A stretch of DNA of 64,000 nt from an uncultured Lachnospiraceae bacterium (GCA_947305245.1 CAMZDG010000012.1:1-64000), one strand, 5' to 3'; counted from the stretch's first letter, positions 8,744 to 18,842 are shown. Notes: generated by a model not told the origin, from the sequence alone. A program made the numbers and translations.

Positions 8744-10015
8744 ATGATCAAGAAAGAGATGATAGCCATGTTATTGGCTGGAGGACAGGGCAGCAGACTT
8801 GGCGTACTGACGTCAAAGGTTGCTAAGCCTGCCGTAGCATTTGGGGGGAAATATCGCATCATTGATTTTCCTTTGTCGAACTGTATCAATTCGGGCGTTG
8901 ACACAGTGGGCGTGCTGACACAGTATCAGCCCCTGAGGTTGAACACCCACATCGGGATCGGTATTCCCTGGGACTTGGACCGAAACATCGGCGGAGTGAC
9001 CGTACTGCCTCCTTATGAGAAGAGTACGAACAGTGAATGGTATACCGGTACCGCGAACGCGATCTACCAGAACCTGGAGTACATGGAAAGCTTCAATCCG
9101 GAATATGTTTTGATCCTTTCCGGTGACCATATTTATAAGATGGATTATGAAGTGATGCTGGAGTTCCACAAGGCCAACAACGCGGAAGTGACCATCGCCG
9201 TGATGCCTGTTCCCTGGGAGGAGGCAAGCCGTTTCGGCATCATGATCACGGATGACCAGAAGCGGATCACGGATTTTGAAGAGAAGCCCGCGAACCCCAG
9301 AAGTAATCTGGCGAGCATGGGCATCTACATCTTTAACTGGAAAACCCTGAAGGAAGCGCTCGTGAAGAATGCGGATCAGCCGGCACTGGATTTCGGTAAG
9401 CACGTGATCCCGTATTGTCATGAGAATGGCTCTCCCCTGTATGCTTATGAATTCACGGGCTATTGGAAGGACGTTGGAACCTTGAGCTCCTACTGGGAGG
9501 CCAACATGGAGCTGATCGACATCGTTCCGGAGTTCAATCTGTATGAGGAGTATTGGAAGATCTACACCAAGAGTGAGATCCAGCCGCCTCAGTACCTGTC
9601 TCCGAACAGCAAGGTGGAGAGAAGCATCATCGGTGAGGGAACCGAAGTTTACGGTGAGGTATATAATTCCGTGATCGGCTGCGGCGTAGTCATCGGCGCC
9701 GGCACGGTGGTCCGCGATTCCATCATCATGAACCATACGAAGATCGGTGAGAACTGTGAGCTGCATAAGGCCATTATCGCGGAGAACGCACAGATCGGAA
9801 ATGGCGTGAAGCTCGGCATCGGCGACGAAGCGCCCAATGAGACGGCGCCCCACATTTATAATCAGGGCATCGTGACCATTGGAGAAAAGAGTGAGATCCC
9901 CGATGGCATTACCGTGGGCAAGAACTCCGTCATCTTTGGCGTTACCACGGCTGCTGATTATGAAAATTCCTATCTTGCAAGCGGCAAAACTTTGATTAAG
10001 GCAGGTGAAGAATAG
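8744..10015 (+). CDS. glgC: glucose-1-phosphate adenylyltransferase, catalytic subunit
   Basis: Makes ADP-glucose for glycogen synthesis. The nucleotidyltransferase domain starts with [14 protein letters not shown], the pyrophosphorylase signature. Other family sites are [20 protein letters not shown] (catalytic Asp), FEEKP (glucose-1-P-binding region) and GYWKDVGT. A left-handed beta-helix domain with hexapeptide repeats occupies the last ~130 residues. Length 423 aa is typical. ATG 8744 follows GAGGTG. It is followed without a gap by its paralogue glgD. Confidence 0.96.
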   Translation: MIKKEMIAMLLAGGQGSRLGVLTSKVAKPAVAFGGKYRIIDFPLSNCINSGVDTVGVLTQYQPLRLNTHIGIGIPWDLDRNIGGVTVLPPYEKSTNSEWYTGTANAIYQNLEYMESFNPEYVLILSGDHIYKMDYEVMLEFHKANNAEVTIAVMPVPWEEASRFGIMITDDQKRITDFEEKPANPRSNLASMGIYIFNWKTLKEALVKNADQPALDFGKHVIPYCHENGSPLYAYEFTGYWKDVGTLSSYWEANMELIDIVPEFNLYEEYWKIYTKSEIQPPQYLSPNSKVERSIIGEGTEVYGEVYNSVIGCGVVIGAGTVVRDSIIMNHTKIGENCELHKAIIAENAQIGNGVKLGIGDEAPNETAPHIYNQGIVTIGEKSEIPDGITVGKNSVIFGVTTAADYENSYLASGKTLIKAGEE

Positions 10016-11133
10016 TGAGAGCAATAGGTATTATTTTAGCAGGCGGTAACAATCGCAGAATGAGAGAGCTGTCCCAGAAGCGTGCCATTTGTGCAATGCC
10101 CGTGGCGGGGAGCTACAGAAGCATCGACTTTACGCTTAGCAACATGTCCAACTCCCATATCCAGAAGGTGGCTGTGCTCACCCAATATAACGCAAGAAGC
10201 CTGAACGAGCACCTCAATTCCTCCAAGTGGTGGGATTTCGGTCGTAAGCAGGGCGGCCTCGAGGTGAGAACCCCCGTGGTCACCGCATCGAACAGCAACT
10301 GGTATCGCGGCACCGCAGATGCCATCTACCAGAACATTAATTTCTTAAAGAATAGTCATGAGCCCTATGTCGTGATCGCTTCCGGCGACTGCGTGTATAA
10401 GATGGATTTCGGCAAGGTGCTGGAATTCCACATTGACAAGAAGGCTGACATTACCGTGGTGTGCAAGGAGATGGATCCCGCCGTGAGCGTGGAGCGCTAC
10501 GGAACCGTTCGCTTAAGCGATGAGCAGGTCATCGAGGAATTCGAGGAGAAGCCCATCCAGGCGAGAAGCCACGTGATCTCCTGCGGCATCTACGTGATCC
10601 GCAGACGTCTTCTGATCGAGCTCATCGAGAAGTGCGCAGAGGAAGGAAATTATGACTTTGTTCGCGACATCCTGGTGCGTTACAAGGGCGTGAAGAGGAT
10701 CGTTGGCTACATGATGACGGATTACTGGCGCAACATTGCCTCCGTGGATGACTACTTTAACACCAACATGGAATTCTTAAAGCCGGAAGTGAGAGATTAC
10801 TTCTTTAAGCAGTATCCCGACATTTACTCCAAGGTGGACGACCTTCCGCCCGCGAAGTACAACATGGGCGCCAACGTGAGGAACAGCTTAGTTACCAGCG
10901 GCTGTATCATCAACGGCGTGGTTGAGAATTCCGTGATCTTTAAGAAGAGCTATATCGGAAACAATTGCGTGATCAAGAATTCCATTATTTTGAATGACGT
11001 GTACATCGGCGATAACTCCTATATTGAGAACTGTATCGTGGAGAGCCACGGCACCATCAAGGCGGATTCCAGATACGTCGGCGAGAACGGGATCGAGATC
11101 GTTTTGGAGAAAAACGAGAGATACGTGATCTGA
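10015..11133 (+). CDS. glgD: glucose-1-phosphate adenylyltransferase subunit GlgD
   Basis: Paralogue of GlgC that forms a hetero-oligomer with it in Firmicutes and raises ADP-glucose synthesis. Starts at GTG 10015, overlapping the glgC TAG by one base. It keeps the LAGGNNRRM start but lacks the intact GxGxRL loop. [10 protein letters not shown] replaces SGDHIYKMD, in line with GlgD subunits being regulatory or weakly catalytic. C-terminal beta-helix repeats are present ([16 protein letters not shown]). 372 aa is normal for GlgD. Confidence 0.94.
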   Translation: MRAIGIILAGGNNRRMRELSQKRAICAMPVAGSYRSIDFTLSNMSNSHIQKVAVLTQYNARSLNEHLNSSKWWDFGRKQGGLEVRTPVVTASNSNWYRGTADAIYQNINFLKNSHEPYVVIASGDCVYKMDFGKVLEFHIDKKADITVVCKEMDPAVSVERYGTVRLSDEQVIEEFEEKPIQARSHVISCGIYVIRRRLLIELIEKCAEEGNYDFVRDILVRYKGVKRIVGYMMTDYWRNIASVDDYFNTNMEFLKPEVRDYFFKQYPDIYSKVDDLPPAKYNMGANVRNSLVTSGCIINGVVENSVIFKKSYIGNNCVIKNSIILNDVYIGDNSYIENCIVESHGTIKADSRYVGENGIEIVLEKNERYVI

Positions 11134-11179
11134 CCGTGACCTAGGGAGAATCGTATATTACGACAAGGAGGGAATGAAC

Positions 11180-11461
11180 ATGCAGATAACAGACGTACGA
11201 GTTCGTAAATTGTCAAAGGAAGGAAAGATGAAGGCCATTGTTTCCATCACCATCGACAATGTCTTTGTAGTGCATGACATTAAGGTGATCGAGGGCGAGA
11301 AGGGCCTGTTTATCGCCATGCCCAGCAAGAAAGCAACGGACGGCGAATATCGAGACATTGCACACCCCATTAATTCCGCAACCAGAGACAGCATCCAGAA
11401 GATCATCATGGAGAAGTACGAGCAGGCGCTGCTTGAGCCGGATACGGATGAAACCGTTTAA
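11180..11461 (+). CDS. spoVG: septation/sporulation regulator SpoVG
   Basis: Small nucleic-acid-binding protein of about 93 aa affecting sporulation and cell-division timing. The sequence [26 protein letters not shown] and [10 protein letters not shown] matches the SpoVG core closely, as does the HPINSATR segment. Start chosen at ATG 11180 because AAGGAGG (11165-11171) lies 8 nt upstream; ATG 11174 would leave only 2 nt. A TATATT at 11154-11159 may be its own -10. It otherwise reads through from glgD. A strong terminator follows about 130 bp later. Confidence 0.95.
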   Translation: MQITDVRVRKLSKEGKMKAIVSITIDNVFVVHDIKVIEGEKGLFIAMPSKKATDGEYRDIAHPINSATRDSIQKIIMEKYEQALLEPDTDETV

Positions 11462-11588
11462 TGCGCGAAGACAAAACGATGGATCGCCTTGGAACGAGCG
11501 AGCCAGGAAATGAAACAATTCGGCCGGTCGTTTTCGGATGAGACCGGCGAGATCGCAAGATCATAAAAGTGAATAAAGAGACACTTTA

Positions 11589-11627
11589 CAAGAGGAGATG
11601 GCGAAAGCTTTCTCCTCTTGCTTTTTC
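11589..11627 (+). terminator. terminator of the glgCD-spoVG unit
   Basis: Perfect 10-bp stem CAAGAGGAGA / TCTCCTCTTG with a 12-nt loop followed by CTTTTTC. Confidence 0.85.
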
Positions 11628-11727
11628 TCTGGAAACATTGGTATAATGAATAAGGCTTTTTATAAGCGATCACGGCAAAAAACTGGCGGCCTGACCGCCA
11701 GGGGGAAAAGATTTCGGGGGAACATGC

Positions 11728-12960
11728 ATGAAGCACAAGAGACTGAACAGGGATGGCTGGGGATTTCAGTACTACCCATATTACCAGATGCGAATTGACT
11801 GTGAATGCTTTCATGGATTGGCTTGTCTGATCAGATTTACGGACGGGGAAGCGAATTATTGGGCGACGCCAAAGGCAGGAAGGATCCAGGTTACGGGCGA
11901 AGGAATGACCTGGCTGGAACTGATCCCGGATCACGAAAAGAGAGTCATCACGATCAAGTATTTTCCGGATGGTACGCACGATGAGGAGAGGACTAACTAT
12001 CCGAAGAGCTTTTGCACCAAGTATCGCCCCTCGATCTGGTATGTCGACGTCATCGAAGGGATGGAATATGACGAGGACGGCATTGCCGTTTTCATCGATA
12101 AGTACCTTGACGTGATCTTTACTCCGGAGGGCGACGTCAAGATCGACGACCGCAGCGAGCTCGATCAGGCACATGACGCGGGCGAGTTGTCGGATGAGCA
12201 ATATGCGGACGCCCTGGCGGAATGCGATCGCATCTTAAAGGAGCTGTGCTCGGACATTGCAAAAACCAATGCCTGGTGCGGGAAAGTGAGAGAGATCGTG
12301 GAAGAAAGAATTGCCGCAGGCGAAGGCATCAAAAAGAGCCGCGAGGTCCTGGCGCTTGAAAAAAGAGGGTATCCTACAAGACAAAAGGCGCAGGAACTCG
12401 TGCGCGAGGCGGAGGAGCGAAATCCGGGCCCTTGGGGCGATCACAGCCGCACGGCGGCGCACTGCGCGGAGCAGATCGCGGCGCGCTCCGGCATGGACGC
12501 AGAGAAAGCCTATGTGCTCGGCCTTTTACATGACATTGGCAGACGCTTTGGGAAAAGGCACCTTGGGCATGTTTCGGACGGGTATTCCTACATGACGTCC
12601 CTGGGATATCCTGACGCGGCCAGGATCTGTCTGACGCATTCCTTCAACCAGAAAAAGCTGGAAGCGTACGTCGGGAATTTTGACACCACGGAGGAGGAGA
12701 CCAATCTGATCAGGACAAAGCTTCAGGAGACGGAGCTGGATGATTATGACAGGCTGATCCAGCTGTGCGATTCCATCAGCGGTGCGGAGGGCGTCATGGA
12801 CATCATCGATCGGATGAGCGACGTAAAGCGCCGCTACGGCGACTATGATCAGGAAAAATGGGACGCGAACCTGGCGCTGAAGGACTATTTTGAAAAAAAG
12901 ATGGGCATGGATCTGTATGAAGCAGTGGATAAAGAGCATTTTAGGCCGAGCGCGAAGTAA
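11728..12960 (+). CDS. DUF402-HD domain fusion protein
   Basis: Two domains are visible. Residues about 1-175 resemble DUF402 (FomD/Ntdp-like nucleotide phosphatase fold): the segment WYVDVIEGMEYDEDGIAVFIDKYLDV.. and the acidic DGD/DDRSELDQA block fit that family's barrel and helix, where Asp/Glu residues bind divalent metal. Residues about 240-370 are an HD phosphohydrolase domain with DHSRTAAHC, LLHDIGRRFG and later H/D residues. Both halves are metal-dependent phosphohydrolase folds, so a nucleotide substrate is likely but unidentified. RBS is weak (GGGGGAACATGC). It lies between spoVG and pth, same strand. Confidence 0.75.
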   Translation: MKHKRLNRDGWGFQYYPYYQMRIDCECFHGLACLIRFTDGEANYWATPKAGRIQVTGEGMTWLELIPDHEKRVITIKYFPDGTHDEERTNYPKSFCTKYRPSIWYVDVIEGMEYDEDGIAVFIDKYLDVIFTPEGDVKIDDRSELDQAHDAGELSDEQYADALAECDRILKELCSDIAKTNAWCGKVREIVEERIAAGEGIKKSREVLALEKRGYPTRQKAQELVREAEERNPGPWGDHSRTAAHCAEQIAARSGMDAEKAYVLGLLHDIGRRFGKRHLGHVSDGYSYMTSLGYPDAARICLTHSFNQKKLEAYVGNFDTTEEETNLIRTKLQETELDDYDRLIQLCDSISGAEGVMDIIDRMSDVKRRYGDYDQEKWDANLALKDYFEKKMGMDLYEAVDKEHFRPSAK

Positions 12961-13060
12961 GCAGGCAGGAGAGAAAGGCCTGGGCATGCAAGGGTATGGG
13001 AAGGCAGGCGCCGGAAAAACCCCTTGGCCGGGAGAAGAAAAGGAAATCGGGAGCGGGAAA

Positions 13061-13708
13061 ATGTATATTATCGCAGGGCTGGGGAACCCCGGCAGAGAAT
13101 ATGAGAATACGAGGCACAACGTGGGCTGGCTCGTGCTTGACCGCCTTGCGGCGGAAGGCGGGATCGACATCCTCGAAAAAAAGCACAAGGCCCTTGTCGG
13201 AAAAGGCGTGATCGACGGACAAAAGGTCCTTCTCGCAAAGCCTCTGACCTATATGAACTTAAGCGGCGAAAGCGTGCGCGAGCTCGTGGATTATTATAAG
13301 ATCGACGTGGCCACGGAGCTGATCATCATCTCGGATGACATAGCGCTCACGCCCGGCCAGCTTCGCGTCCGCAAAAAGGGCAGTGCAGGCGGTCACAATG
13401 GCCTGAAAAACATCATCCAAAACCTTGGGAGCGATGAATTCATCCGTCTTCGCATGGGCGTTGGCGACAAGCCGACCGCCTACGATCTCAAGGACTTTGT
13501 GCTCGGACACCTTACCGGAGACGAGAAAAAGCTCATGGATGAGGCCGCAAAGCGCGGCTCTGACTGCATCCGCATGATCATGGCACAGGGCCCCGACGCC
13601 GCCATGAATGCGTTTAATGCGAAGAAGGAAAAGGAAAAGCCCTCAACCGAAGATAAGAAAGCGCAGTCGGACGAGGCAGCGCAACCAAATAAGGAATCAA
13701 TAACGTAA
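13061..13708 (+). CDS. pth: peptidyl-tRNA hydrolase
   Basis: Releases tRNA from prematurely dropped peptidyl-tRNA. Motifs: IAGLGNPGREYENTRHNVG (catalytic His and Asn), KPLTYMNLSG, SDDIALTPG (catalytic Asp) and KGSAGGHNGLKNI. Start at ATG 13061 (MYIIAGLGNPG) is where homology begins and GAGCGGG lies upstream; an upstream in-frame extension is not conserved. The last ~25 residues form a Lys/Glu/Ala-rich tail not typical of the family. It precedes mfd by 20 bp, the common firmicute order pth-mfd. Confidence 0.96.
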   Translation: MYIIAGLGNPGREYENTRHNVGWLVLDRLAAEGGIDILEKKHKALVGKGVIDGQKVLLAKPLTYMNLSGESVRELVDYYKIDVATELIIISDDIALTPGQLRVRKKGSAGGHNGLKNIIQNLGSDEFIRLRMGVGDKPTAYDLKDFVLGHLTGDEKKLMDEAAKRGSDCIRMIMAQGPDAAMNAFNAKKEKEKPSTEDKKAQSDEAAQPNKESIT

Positions 13709-13728
13709 GTACCAAGTGGAGGATTCGA

Positions 13729-16700
13729 ATGCAGGCAATGCTGGCGCCGCTTAGGGAATTGGCGGAGTATGATCAGATCCGGGAGAGGATGCGCAAAGGG
13801 ACGGGCCCGGTGGCCCTGACGGGATGCGTGCAATCCCAAAAACTGCATATGATCTATGGACTTGGCGATGGCTGGAGAGTGAAGGTCATCGCTACTTATA
13901 GTGACTTAAAAGCGAAAGAACTCTACGAAGAGTATAAGTTTTATGACAAGAACGTCGTTTTATATCCCGCGAAGGACCTGATCTTCTTCCAGGCGGACAT
14001 CCATGGAAATCAGCTGGTGCGAGAGCGCATCAAAACGCTCCGCAGGCTCATGGAGAGGACGAGCGTGACCATCGTCACCACCTATGCGGCGCTGATGGCG
14101 CCTCAGGCCATGCTGGATCCGGACGGCGACGTCATAAAGATCGGGCGTGGCAGCGTCGTCGAAGAAAAGGCCCTGACAAGACGCCTTGTGGACATGGGCT
14201 ATGAACGGGCCTATCAGGTGGAGGTGCCTGGCCAGTTTTCCGTGCGCGGCGGCATCATTGACGTGTATGACCTGACGGAGGAGAATCCGTACCGCATTGA
14301 GCTTTGGGGGGATGAAGTGGATTCCATCCGAAGCTTTGACGTGCTCAGCCAGCGCTCCGTGGAAAAGCTTGAGAGCGTCAGCATCTATCCGGCCACGGAA
14401 TTTGTGCTGACAAAGGAGCGGATCGACCGCGGCCTGGCCCTGTTGGAAAAGGAGGCCGCAGAGCAGGAGGCGATCTTCCGCGCGGCGTTCCAAACGGAGG
14501 AGGCGCACCGCGTTAAGACGCTGGCCAAGGAATTCGCGGACCGACTGGAGCTTCGCGGCGCCGTTAATTTAGAGAGCTACCTGCATTATTTTTATGAGGA
14601 CACGGTGACCCTGCCGGAGATGATCGAGCGGTATGCGGGCGAAGGGAAGACCGCGCAGGCCGTCTATTTTCTGGAGGAGCCCCTGCGCATTCGCGAGCAG
14701 GCGCAGGCCGTGGAACTGGAGTTTCGCGAGAGTATGACGCAGCGCGCCCAGATGGGATACGTGCTGCCGAGCCAGATGAAGCTGCTCTTCTCCGGAGAGG
14801 AAGTGGCGGCGCGCCTTCCGCAGGGCCGCATGGTAACCCTGTCCGCCATGGACAACAAGGGTGGATATTTCCCTCCTGCCTTAAAATGTGACATAGACGT
14901 CAGGAACGTGGCTCCGTATAACGGGAGCTTTGAAATGCTGGTTAAGGACCTGAAGGCTTATAAGAAAAAGGGCTATCGGGTTATTCTTCTGTCCGGTTCG
15001 AGGACGCGTGCGGCGCGCCTTGCCCAGGATCTCTGGGATCAGGAGCTGACCGCCATCTACAGCGACAACCCGCAGCGCGAGGCGCAGCCCGGCGAGGTCC
15101 TGACTCTTTACGGACACGTGGAGAGGGGCTTCGAATATCCTATGCTGAAGTATGTCGTGCTGGCGGAGACAGACATATTCGGCGCGGAAAAGAAAAAGAA
15201 GAAAAAGAGGAAGCTCTACCAGGGGCAGAAGATCAGTAACTTTGATGACCTGAAGGTGGGCGACTACGTCGTACATGAGAGCTATGGACTTGGCATCTAC
15301 CAGGGCATAGAAAAAATTTCCTCCGAGGGCGTCTCGAAGGATTATGTCAAGATCGAGTACCGCGACGGCGGGCACCTTTATATTCCCGCCACGGGGCTGC
15401 ACGTGATCCAAAAGTACGCCTCCGCGGAGGGCGCAAAGGTTCCCAAGCTCAATAAGCTCGGGGGCAAGGAATGGACCAAGACGAAGGAAAAGGTCCGCGG
15501 CGCCGTGCAGGAGGTGGCAAAGGACCTTGTGGAGCTGTATGCCACCCGGCAGCAGGCACAGGGCTTTGCCTACGGAAGGGATACCGTATGGCAGAAGGAA
15601 TTCGAGGAGATGTTCCCCTTCGAGGAGACGGAGGATCAGCTGGCCGCCATCGCCGACACCAAGGCGGACATGGAAAGCCGAAAGATCATGGACCGTCTGA
15701 TCTGTGGCGACGTGGGCTACGGAAAGACGGAGATCGCCATCCGCGCGGCATTCAAGGCCGTGCAGGAGGGCAAGCAGGTGGCCTATCTTGTCCCGACGAC
15801 CATCCTTGCGCAGCAGCATTATAACACCTTCGTGCAGCGCATGAAGGACTTCCCCGTGCGTGTCGAGCTCCTGTCCAGATTCCGCACGCCGGGCGAACAG
15901 AAAAAGACCATCACGGACTTAAAGAAAGGCCTTGTGGACATTGTGATCGGAACCCACAGGCTCCTTTCCAATGACGTGCAATATAAGGATTTAGGGCTCC
16001 TTGTCATCGACGAGGAACAGCGCTTTGGCGTGGCCCACAAGGAAAAGATCAAGAAGCTGAAGGAGAACGTGGACGTGCTGACGCTCACGGCGACGCCCAT
16101 CCCGAGAACCCTCCACATGAGCCTGGTGGGGATCCGCGACATGAGCGTGCTCGAGGAAGCGCCGGAGGATCGCCTGCCCATCCAGACCTTCGTGTGCGAA
16201 TATAACGAAGAACTCGTGAGGGAGGCCATTTCCAGGGAGCTTGCCCGGGGCGGTCAGGTTTATTATGTGTATAACAAGGTGCACGGCATCGCGGAGATCA
16301 CGGGACGCCTGCAGCAGATGCTCCCGGAGGCGAGCATCGCCTTTGCACACGGCCAGATGAAGGAGACGGAGCTCGAGCGCATCATGTATGACTTTGTCTC
16401 CGGGGAGATCGACGTGCTGGTGAGCACCACCATCATCGAGACGGGCCTGGACATTCCGAACGTAAACACTATGATCATTCATGAGCCGGAGCGCCTTGGA
16501 CTGTCCCAGATGTACCAGCTGCGCGGGCGCGTCGGCCGTTCCAGCCGCACGGCATATGCGTTCCTCATGTACCGAAGGGACCGCATGCTCAGCGAGGTGG
16601 CTGAAAAGCGGCTCGCCGCCATCCGCGAGTTCACCGACTTAGGAAGCGGATTCAAGATCGCCATGCGAGACTTAGAGATCCGCGGCGCCGGAAATCTTCT

Positions 16701-17286
16701 TGGCACCACCCAGCACGGCCACATGGAGGCGGTGGGCTATGAACTTTACTGCAAGATGCTAAACGACGCCGTGCGAAAGCTAAAAGGAGAGCCCACGCGG
16801 GAGTCCGAGGGGGATTTTGCGACCCAGGTGGACCTGGAGGTGGATGCCTTCATCCCGCCGGAATACATCGTCAACGAGGAGCAAAAGCTCGACATTTATA
16901 AGCGCATCGCCGGGATTGAAAACGAGAAGGAGCAGGGAGACATGCGGGATGAACTGCTCGACCGCTTCGGGGAGATCCCCTTAAGCGCGGACAATCTTCT
17001 TCGCATCGCCCTGATCCGTGAGAACGCGCATAAGCTCTTCCTCACGGAAGTGAAGGGCAGGCCCGGCCAGGTGACCTTCACCTTCCGGCCTGACGCCATG
17101 ATCGATCCGGCCGGCATTCCAAGGCTCCTTGCCAAGTATCCCAAGGAGCTGACCTTCGCAGCCTACGGGAATCCTTGCATGACGCTGAAATATCAGCGCA
17201 CGGGCCTTGTGGAGACGGACGAGGAGCTACTGATCGACCGCACGGAGGAGCTGCTGGCAGCGATGGCGGAAATGCTAATGGCATAA
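13729..17286 (+). CDS. mfd: transcription-repair coupling factor
   Basis: Removes RNA polymerase stalled at DNA lesions and recruits UvrA. 1185 aa, full length. Order: UvrB-homology N-terminal region (around 1-350), RNA-polymerase-interacting domain (around 500-560, VGDYVVHESYGLGIYQG), then RecG-like SF2 translocase with Walker A GDVGYGKTEIAIRA, DEEQRFG (DEEQ box), TLTATPIPRTL and QLRGRVGRSSRTAYA (motif VI), and a C-terminal TRCF domain. ATG 13729 follows GTGGAGG. Moderately GC-rich compared with the island that follows. Confidence 0.97.
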   Translation: MQAMLAPLRELAEYDQIRERMRKGTGPVALTGCVQSQKLHMIYGLGDGWRVKVIATYSDLKAKELYEEYKFYDKNVVLYPAKDLIFFQADIHGNQLVRERIKTLRRLMERTSVTIVTTYAALMAPQAMLDPDGDVIKIGRGSVVEEKALTRRLVDMGYERAYQVEVPGQFSVRGGIIDVYDLTEENPYRIELWGDEVDSIRSFDVLSQRSVEKLESVSIYPATEFVLTKERIDRGLALLEKEAAEQEAIFRAAFQTEEAHRVKTLAKEFADRLELRGAVNLESYLHYFYEDTVTLPEMIERYAGEGKTAQAVYFLEEPLRIREQAQAVELEFRESMTQRAQMGYVLPSQMKLLFSGEEVAARLPQGRMVTLSAMDNKGGYFPPALKCDIDVRNVAPYNGSFEMLVKDLKAYKKKGYRVILLSGSRTRAARLAQDLWDQELTAIYSDNPQREAQPGEVLTLYGHVERGFEYPMLKYVVLAETDIFGAEKKKKKKRKLYQGQKISNFDDLKVGDYVVHESYGLGIYQGIEKISSEGVSKDYVKIEYRDGGHLYIPATGLHVIQKYASAEGAKVPKLNKLGGKEWTKTKEKVRGAVQEVAKDLVELYATRQQAQGFAYGRDTVWQKEFEEMFPFEETEDQLAAIADTKADMESRKIMDRLICGDVGYGKTEIAIRAAFKAVQEGKQVAYLVPTTILAQQHYNTFVQRMKDFPVRVELLSRFRTPGEQKKTITDLKKGLVDIVIGTHRLLSNDVQYKDLGLLVIDEEQRFGVAHKEKIKKLKENVDVLTLTATPIPRTLHMSLVGIRDMSVLEEAPEDRLPIQTFVCEYNEELVREAISRELARGGQVYYVYNKVHGIAEITGRLQQMLPEASIAFAHGQMKETELERIMYDFVSGEIDVLVSTTIIETGLDIPNVNTMIIHEPERLGLSQMYQLRGRVGRSSRTAYAFLMYRRDRMLSEVAEKRLAAIREFTDLGSGFKIAMRDLEIRGAGNLLGTTQHGHMEAVGYELYCKMLNDAVRKLKGEPTRESEGDFATQVDLEVDAFIPPEYIVNEEQKLDIYKRIAGIENEKEQGDMRDELLDRFGEIPLSADNLLRIALIRENAHKLFLTEVKGRPGQVTFTFRPDAMIDPAGIPRLLAKYPKELTFAAYGNPCMTLKYQRTGLVETDEELLIDRTEELLAAMAEMLMA

Positions 17287-17331
17287 TAGAGAACGAACAA
17301 AGTGAACTCATACGAAAAGCGAGGGAATGAA

Positions 17332-18621
17332 ATGATACTTTACGGGATTAGCTTTTGGGTGGATTTTTTGAACTACTACTTTGTTTACAAGTGGATCTTT
17401 CGCGTTCCCTTCCAAAAGAAGAAGGGGCTTAGCATTGGCGTGGCGTGCGTAGCCTTCGTGCTTGCCGTGGGGTTAAGCCTTGGAAAGATCCTGAAATATG
17501 AAGGATACGCCATTGCCCTTTGCTCCCTGGCTGTTTTCGTTGCGATCGCGAAGGAGAAGCGCATTCGCGTCGCAGCGCTCTTTCCCATTGCATTTTTTAT
17601 CTCCGGCGTCATCAATATTCTTGGAAGTTATCTTCTGTCATTTGCTTTGCAAATGTCGTACGCGGAATTTATGGATTCTGGTTTTTGGAAGATTGCAATG
17701 AATTTATGTTTTCCCATTCTTTTTTCCATTTTACTGATTTTTATCCCAAAGCTTCGCGCGGGAGGCGAGATGATCCGCTTTAGCCTGCCGCAATACCTGA
17801 CGGCCTTGTTGGGAGCCGGGTGTCTGTTCGTCATCATTGCCGTTTCCCAGGGAGTGATGAAGGGAAAAACGGAATTCTCGGATTGGACCAGACCGCTATC
17901 CATTTGCCTGGTGGTGGTTGGCATTCTTTTCGCGATCCTGATCTTTTGGCAGATGAGTAATGAGAAACGCGCGTTACAGTATAAGTTGGAAAATGAGCAT
18001 TATCAGGTCTATCTGGAAAAGCAGGAGGCTCACGTCAGGGAAATCGTTGAAAGCGATCAAAAGATCCGCAGATTTCGTCATGACATCAATGCACATCTTA
18101 CGGCCTTGGAGCAGTGCATTCAGTCTGGAGATCTGAAGCAGCTGAGCCAGTATATAAATCGTATGCGTGAGGAGACGCGAAGGTTTGAAGTGCAAAAATA
18201 CACGGGAATCGGCGCCGTGGATGCCGTCATCAGCGAATGGCATCAAAAAGCCTTGGAGGCAAATGCGAAGTGGAACTGGGAGGGAGGTTTTTTATCGCAG
18301 ACGGAAATGGAAATCTTTGATCTTTGCGTGATCTTTTCCAATCTGCTGAGCAATGCCGTGGAAGCCGTAAGGCAGGTGGAGGAAGGCAGGGAAAAGGTGA
18401 TCTCAGTCAACTGCGGCTCTTTTCAGGGAAGGGTTTGCATCCGCATTACCAATTCCTGTAAGCTGGATACGGAAAATCTCAGCCAGTTTGTTACCACGAA
18501 AGAAGATGCCAAGAACCACGGCTTTGGCATGTTCAACATCCAAAGCATCGTTGACAAGGTGGATGGTGAATTTCATAAAAGTGTGGAGCAGGGGATCTTC
18601 CAAGTGGAGGTAATTCTGTAA
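17332..18621 (+). CDS. AgrC-like membrane sensor histidine kinase (GHKL type)
   Basis: About 429 aa. The N-terminal ~200 residues hold six or so hydrophobic helices and no large external loop, as in peptide-pheromone receptors of the AgrC class. A helical linker precedes the phosphoacceptor box FRHDINAHL (His about residue 250) and a GHKL ATPase with N-box FSNLLSNAVEAV and G-box GFGMFNIQSIVDK. Start at ATG 17332 with GAGGGA upstream; the GTG 30 bp earlier lacks an RBS. It lies 45 bp after mfd and 5 bp before a LytTR-type operator, and the cognate regulator is 18979-19704. The ligand may be the short peptide encoded at 18732 (inference). Confidence 0.85.
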   Translation: MILYGISFWVDFLNYYFVYKWIFRVPFQKKKGLSIGVACVAFVLAVGLSLGKILKYEGYAIALCSLAVFVAIAKEKRIRVAALFPIAFFISGVINILGSYLLSFALQMSYAEFMDSGFWKIAMNLCFPILFSILLIFIPKLRAGGEMIRFSLPQYLTALLGAGCLFVIIAVSQGVMKGKTEFSDWTRPLSICLVVVGILFAILIFWQMSNEKRALQYKLENEHYQVYLEKQEAHVREIVESDQKIRRFRHDINAHLTALEQCIQSGDLKQLSQYINRMREETRRFEVQKYTGIGAVDAVISEWHQKALEANAKWNWEGGFLSQTEMEIFDLCVIFSNLLSNAVEAVRQVEEGREKVISVNCGSFQGRVCIRITNSCKLDTENLSQFVTTKEDAKNHGFGMFNIQSIVDKVDGEFHKSVEQGIFQVEVIL

Positions 18622-18626
18622 GAACC

Positions 18627-18695
18627 TGTCGTTCATCAAGAAAACGTGTAGTTCGTCAAAGATGGATTGTTTTTTCCCCGGTTCTTTCCCATAAT
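18627..18695 (+). promoter_or_regulatory. LytTR-type direct-repeat operator and promoter of the Trp-rich peptide gene
   Basis: Direct repeats TGTCGTTCATC (18627-18637) and TGTAGTTCGTC (18647-18657), start-to-start distance 20 bp, lie 9 bp upstream of a poor -35 (TTGTTT, 18667-18672). A 17-bp spacer leads to the -10 CATAAT (18690-18695). Distances are identical to those at 19797-19865. Repeats about two helical turns from the -35 are typical of LytTR activators such as AgrA. Confidence 0.7.
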
Positions 18696-18731
18696 GGAAT
18701 TAGGCCAAGAAAAAAAGGGAGGTGAAGCGGG

Positions 18732-18812
18732 ATGAATGGCAAAAACGTGCGGTTGACGGACGGCGACTGGTGGGAGTGGTTATGGAATCTGCTGAATGGG
18801 GGAAAGTCATAA
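18732..18812 (+). CDS. 26-aa Trp-rich small peptide, candidate pheromone
   Basis: Short ORF with a near-perfect Shine-Dalgarno (GGGAGGTGA, 18717-18725) 6 nt before the ATG, between the kinase and regulator genes. The peptide has no signal sequence. A polar N-terminus with Lys4 and Arg7 leads into DWWEWLW (four Trp in seven residues), then a Leu-Leu pair and a C-terminal GGKS. Net charge is near zero. It has its own LytTR-type promoter upstream and a terminator downstream, so it is a discrete transcript. I do not recognise a family: it is too short for AgrD and lacks a double-glycine leader of useful length. A signalling role is inferred from position only. It could also be a leaderless bacteriocin. 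Confidence 0.6.
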   Translation: MNGKNVRLTDGDWWEWLWNLLNGGKS

Positions 18813-18842
18813 GAAAAACGAGCAGAGAAGGTTTCATTTGAT

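Noticed and set aside
8813-10024. 403-aa antisense reading frame over glgC
   Set aside because: It is the reverse complement of a strongly conserved gene, has no plausible RBS and no recognisable protein features.
14881-15819. 312-aa frame antisense to mfd
   Set aside because: Mfd motifs are intact and continuous on the + strand.
18732-18812. Small peptide as a double-glycine-leader bacteriocin
   Set aside because: The GG near its C-terminus would leave only two residues after cleavage, and the leader pattern is absent.
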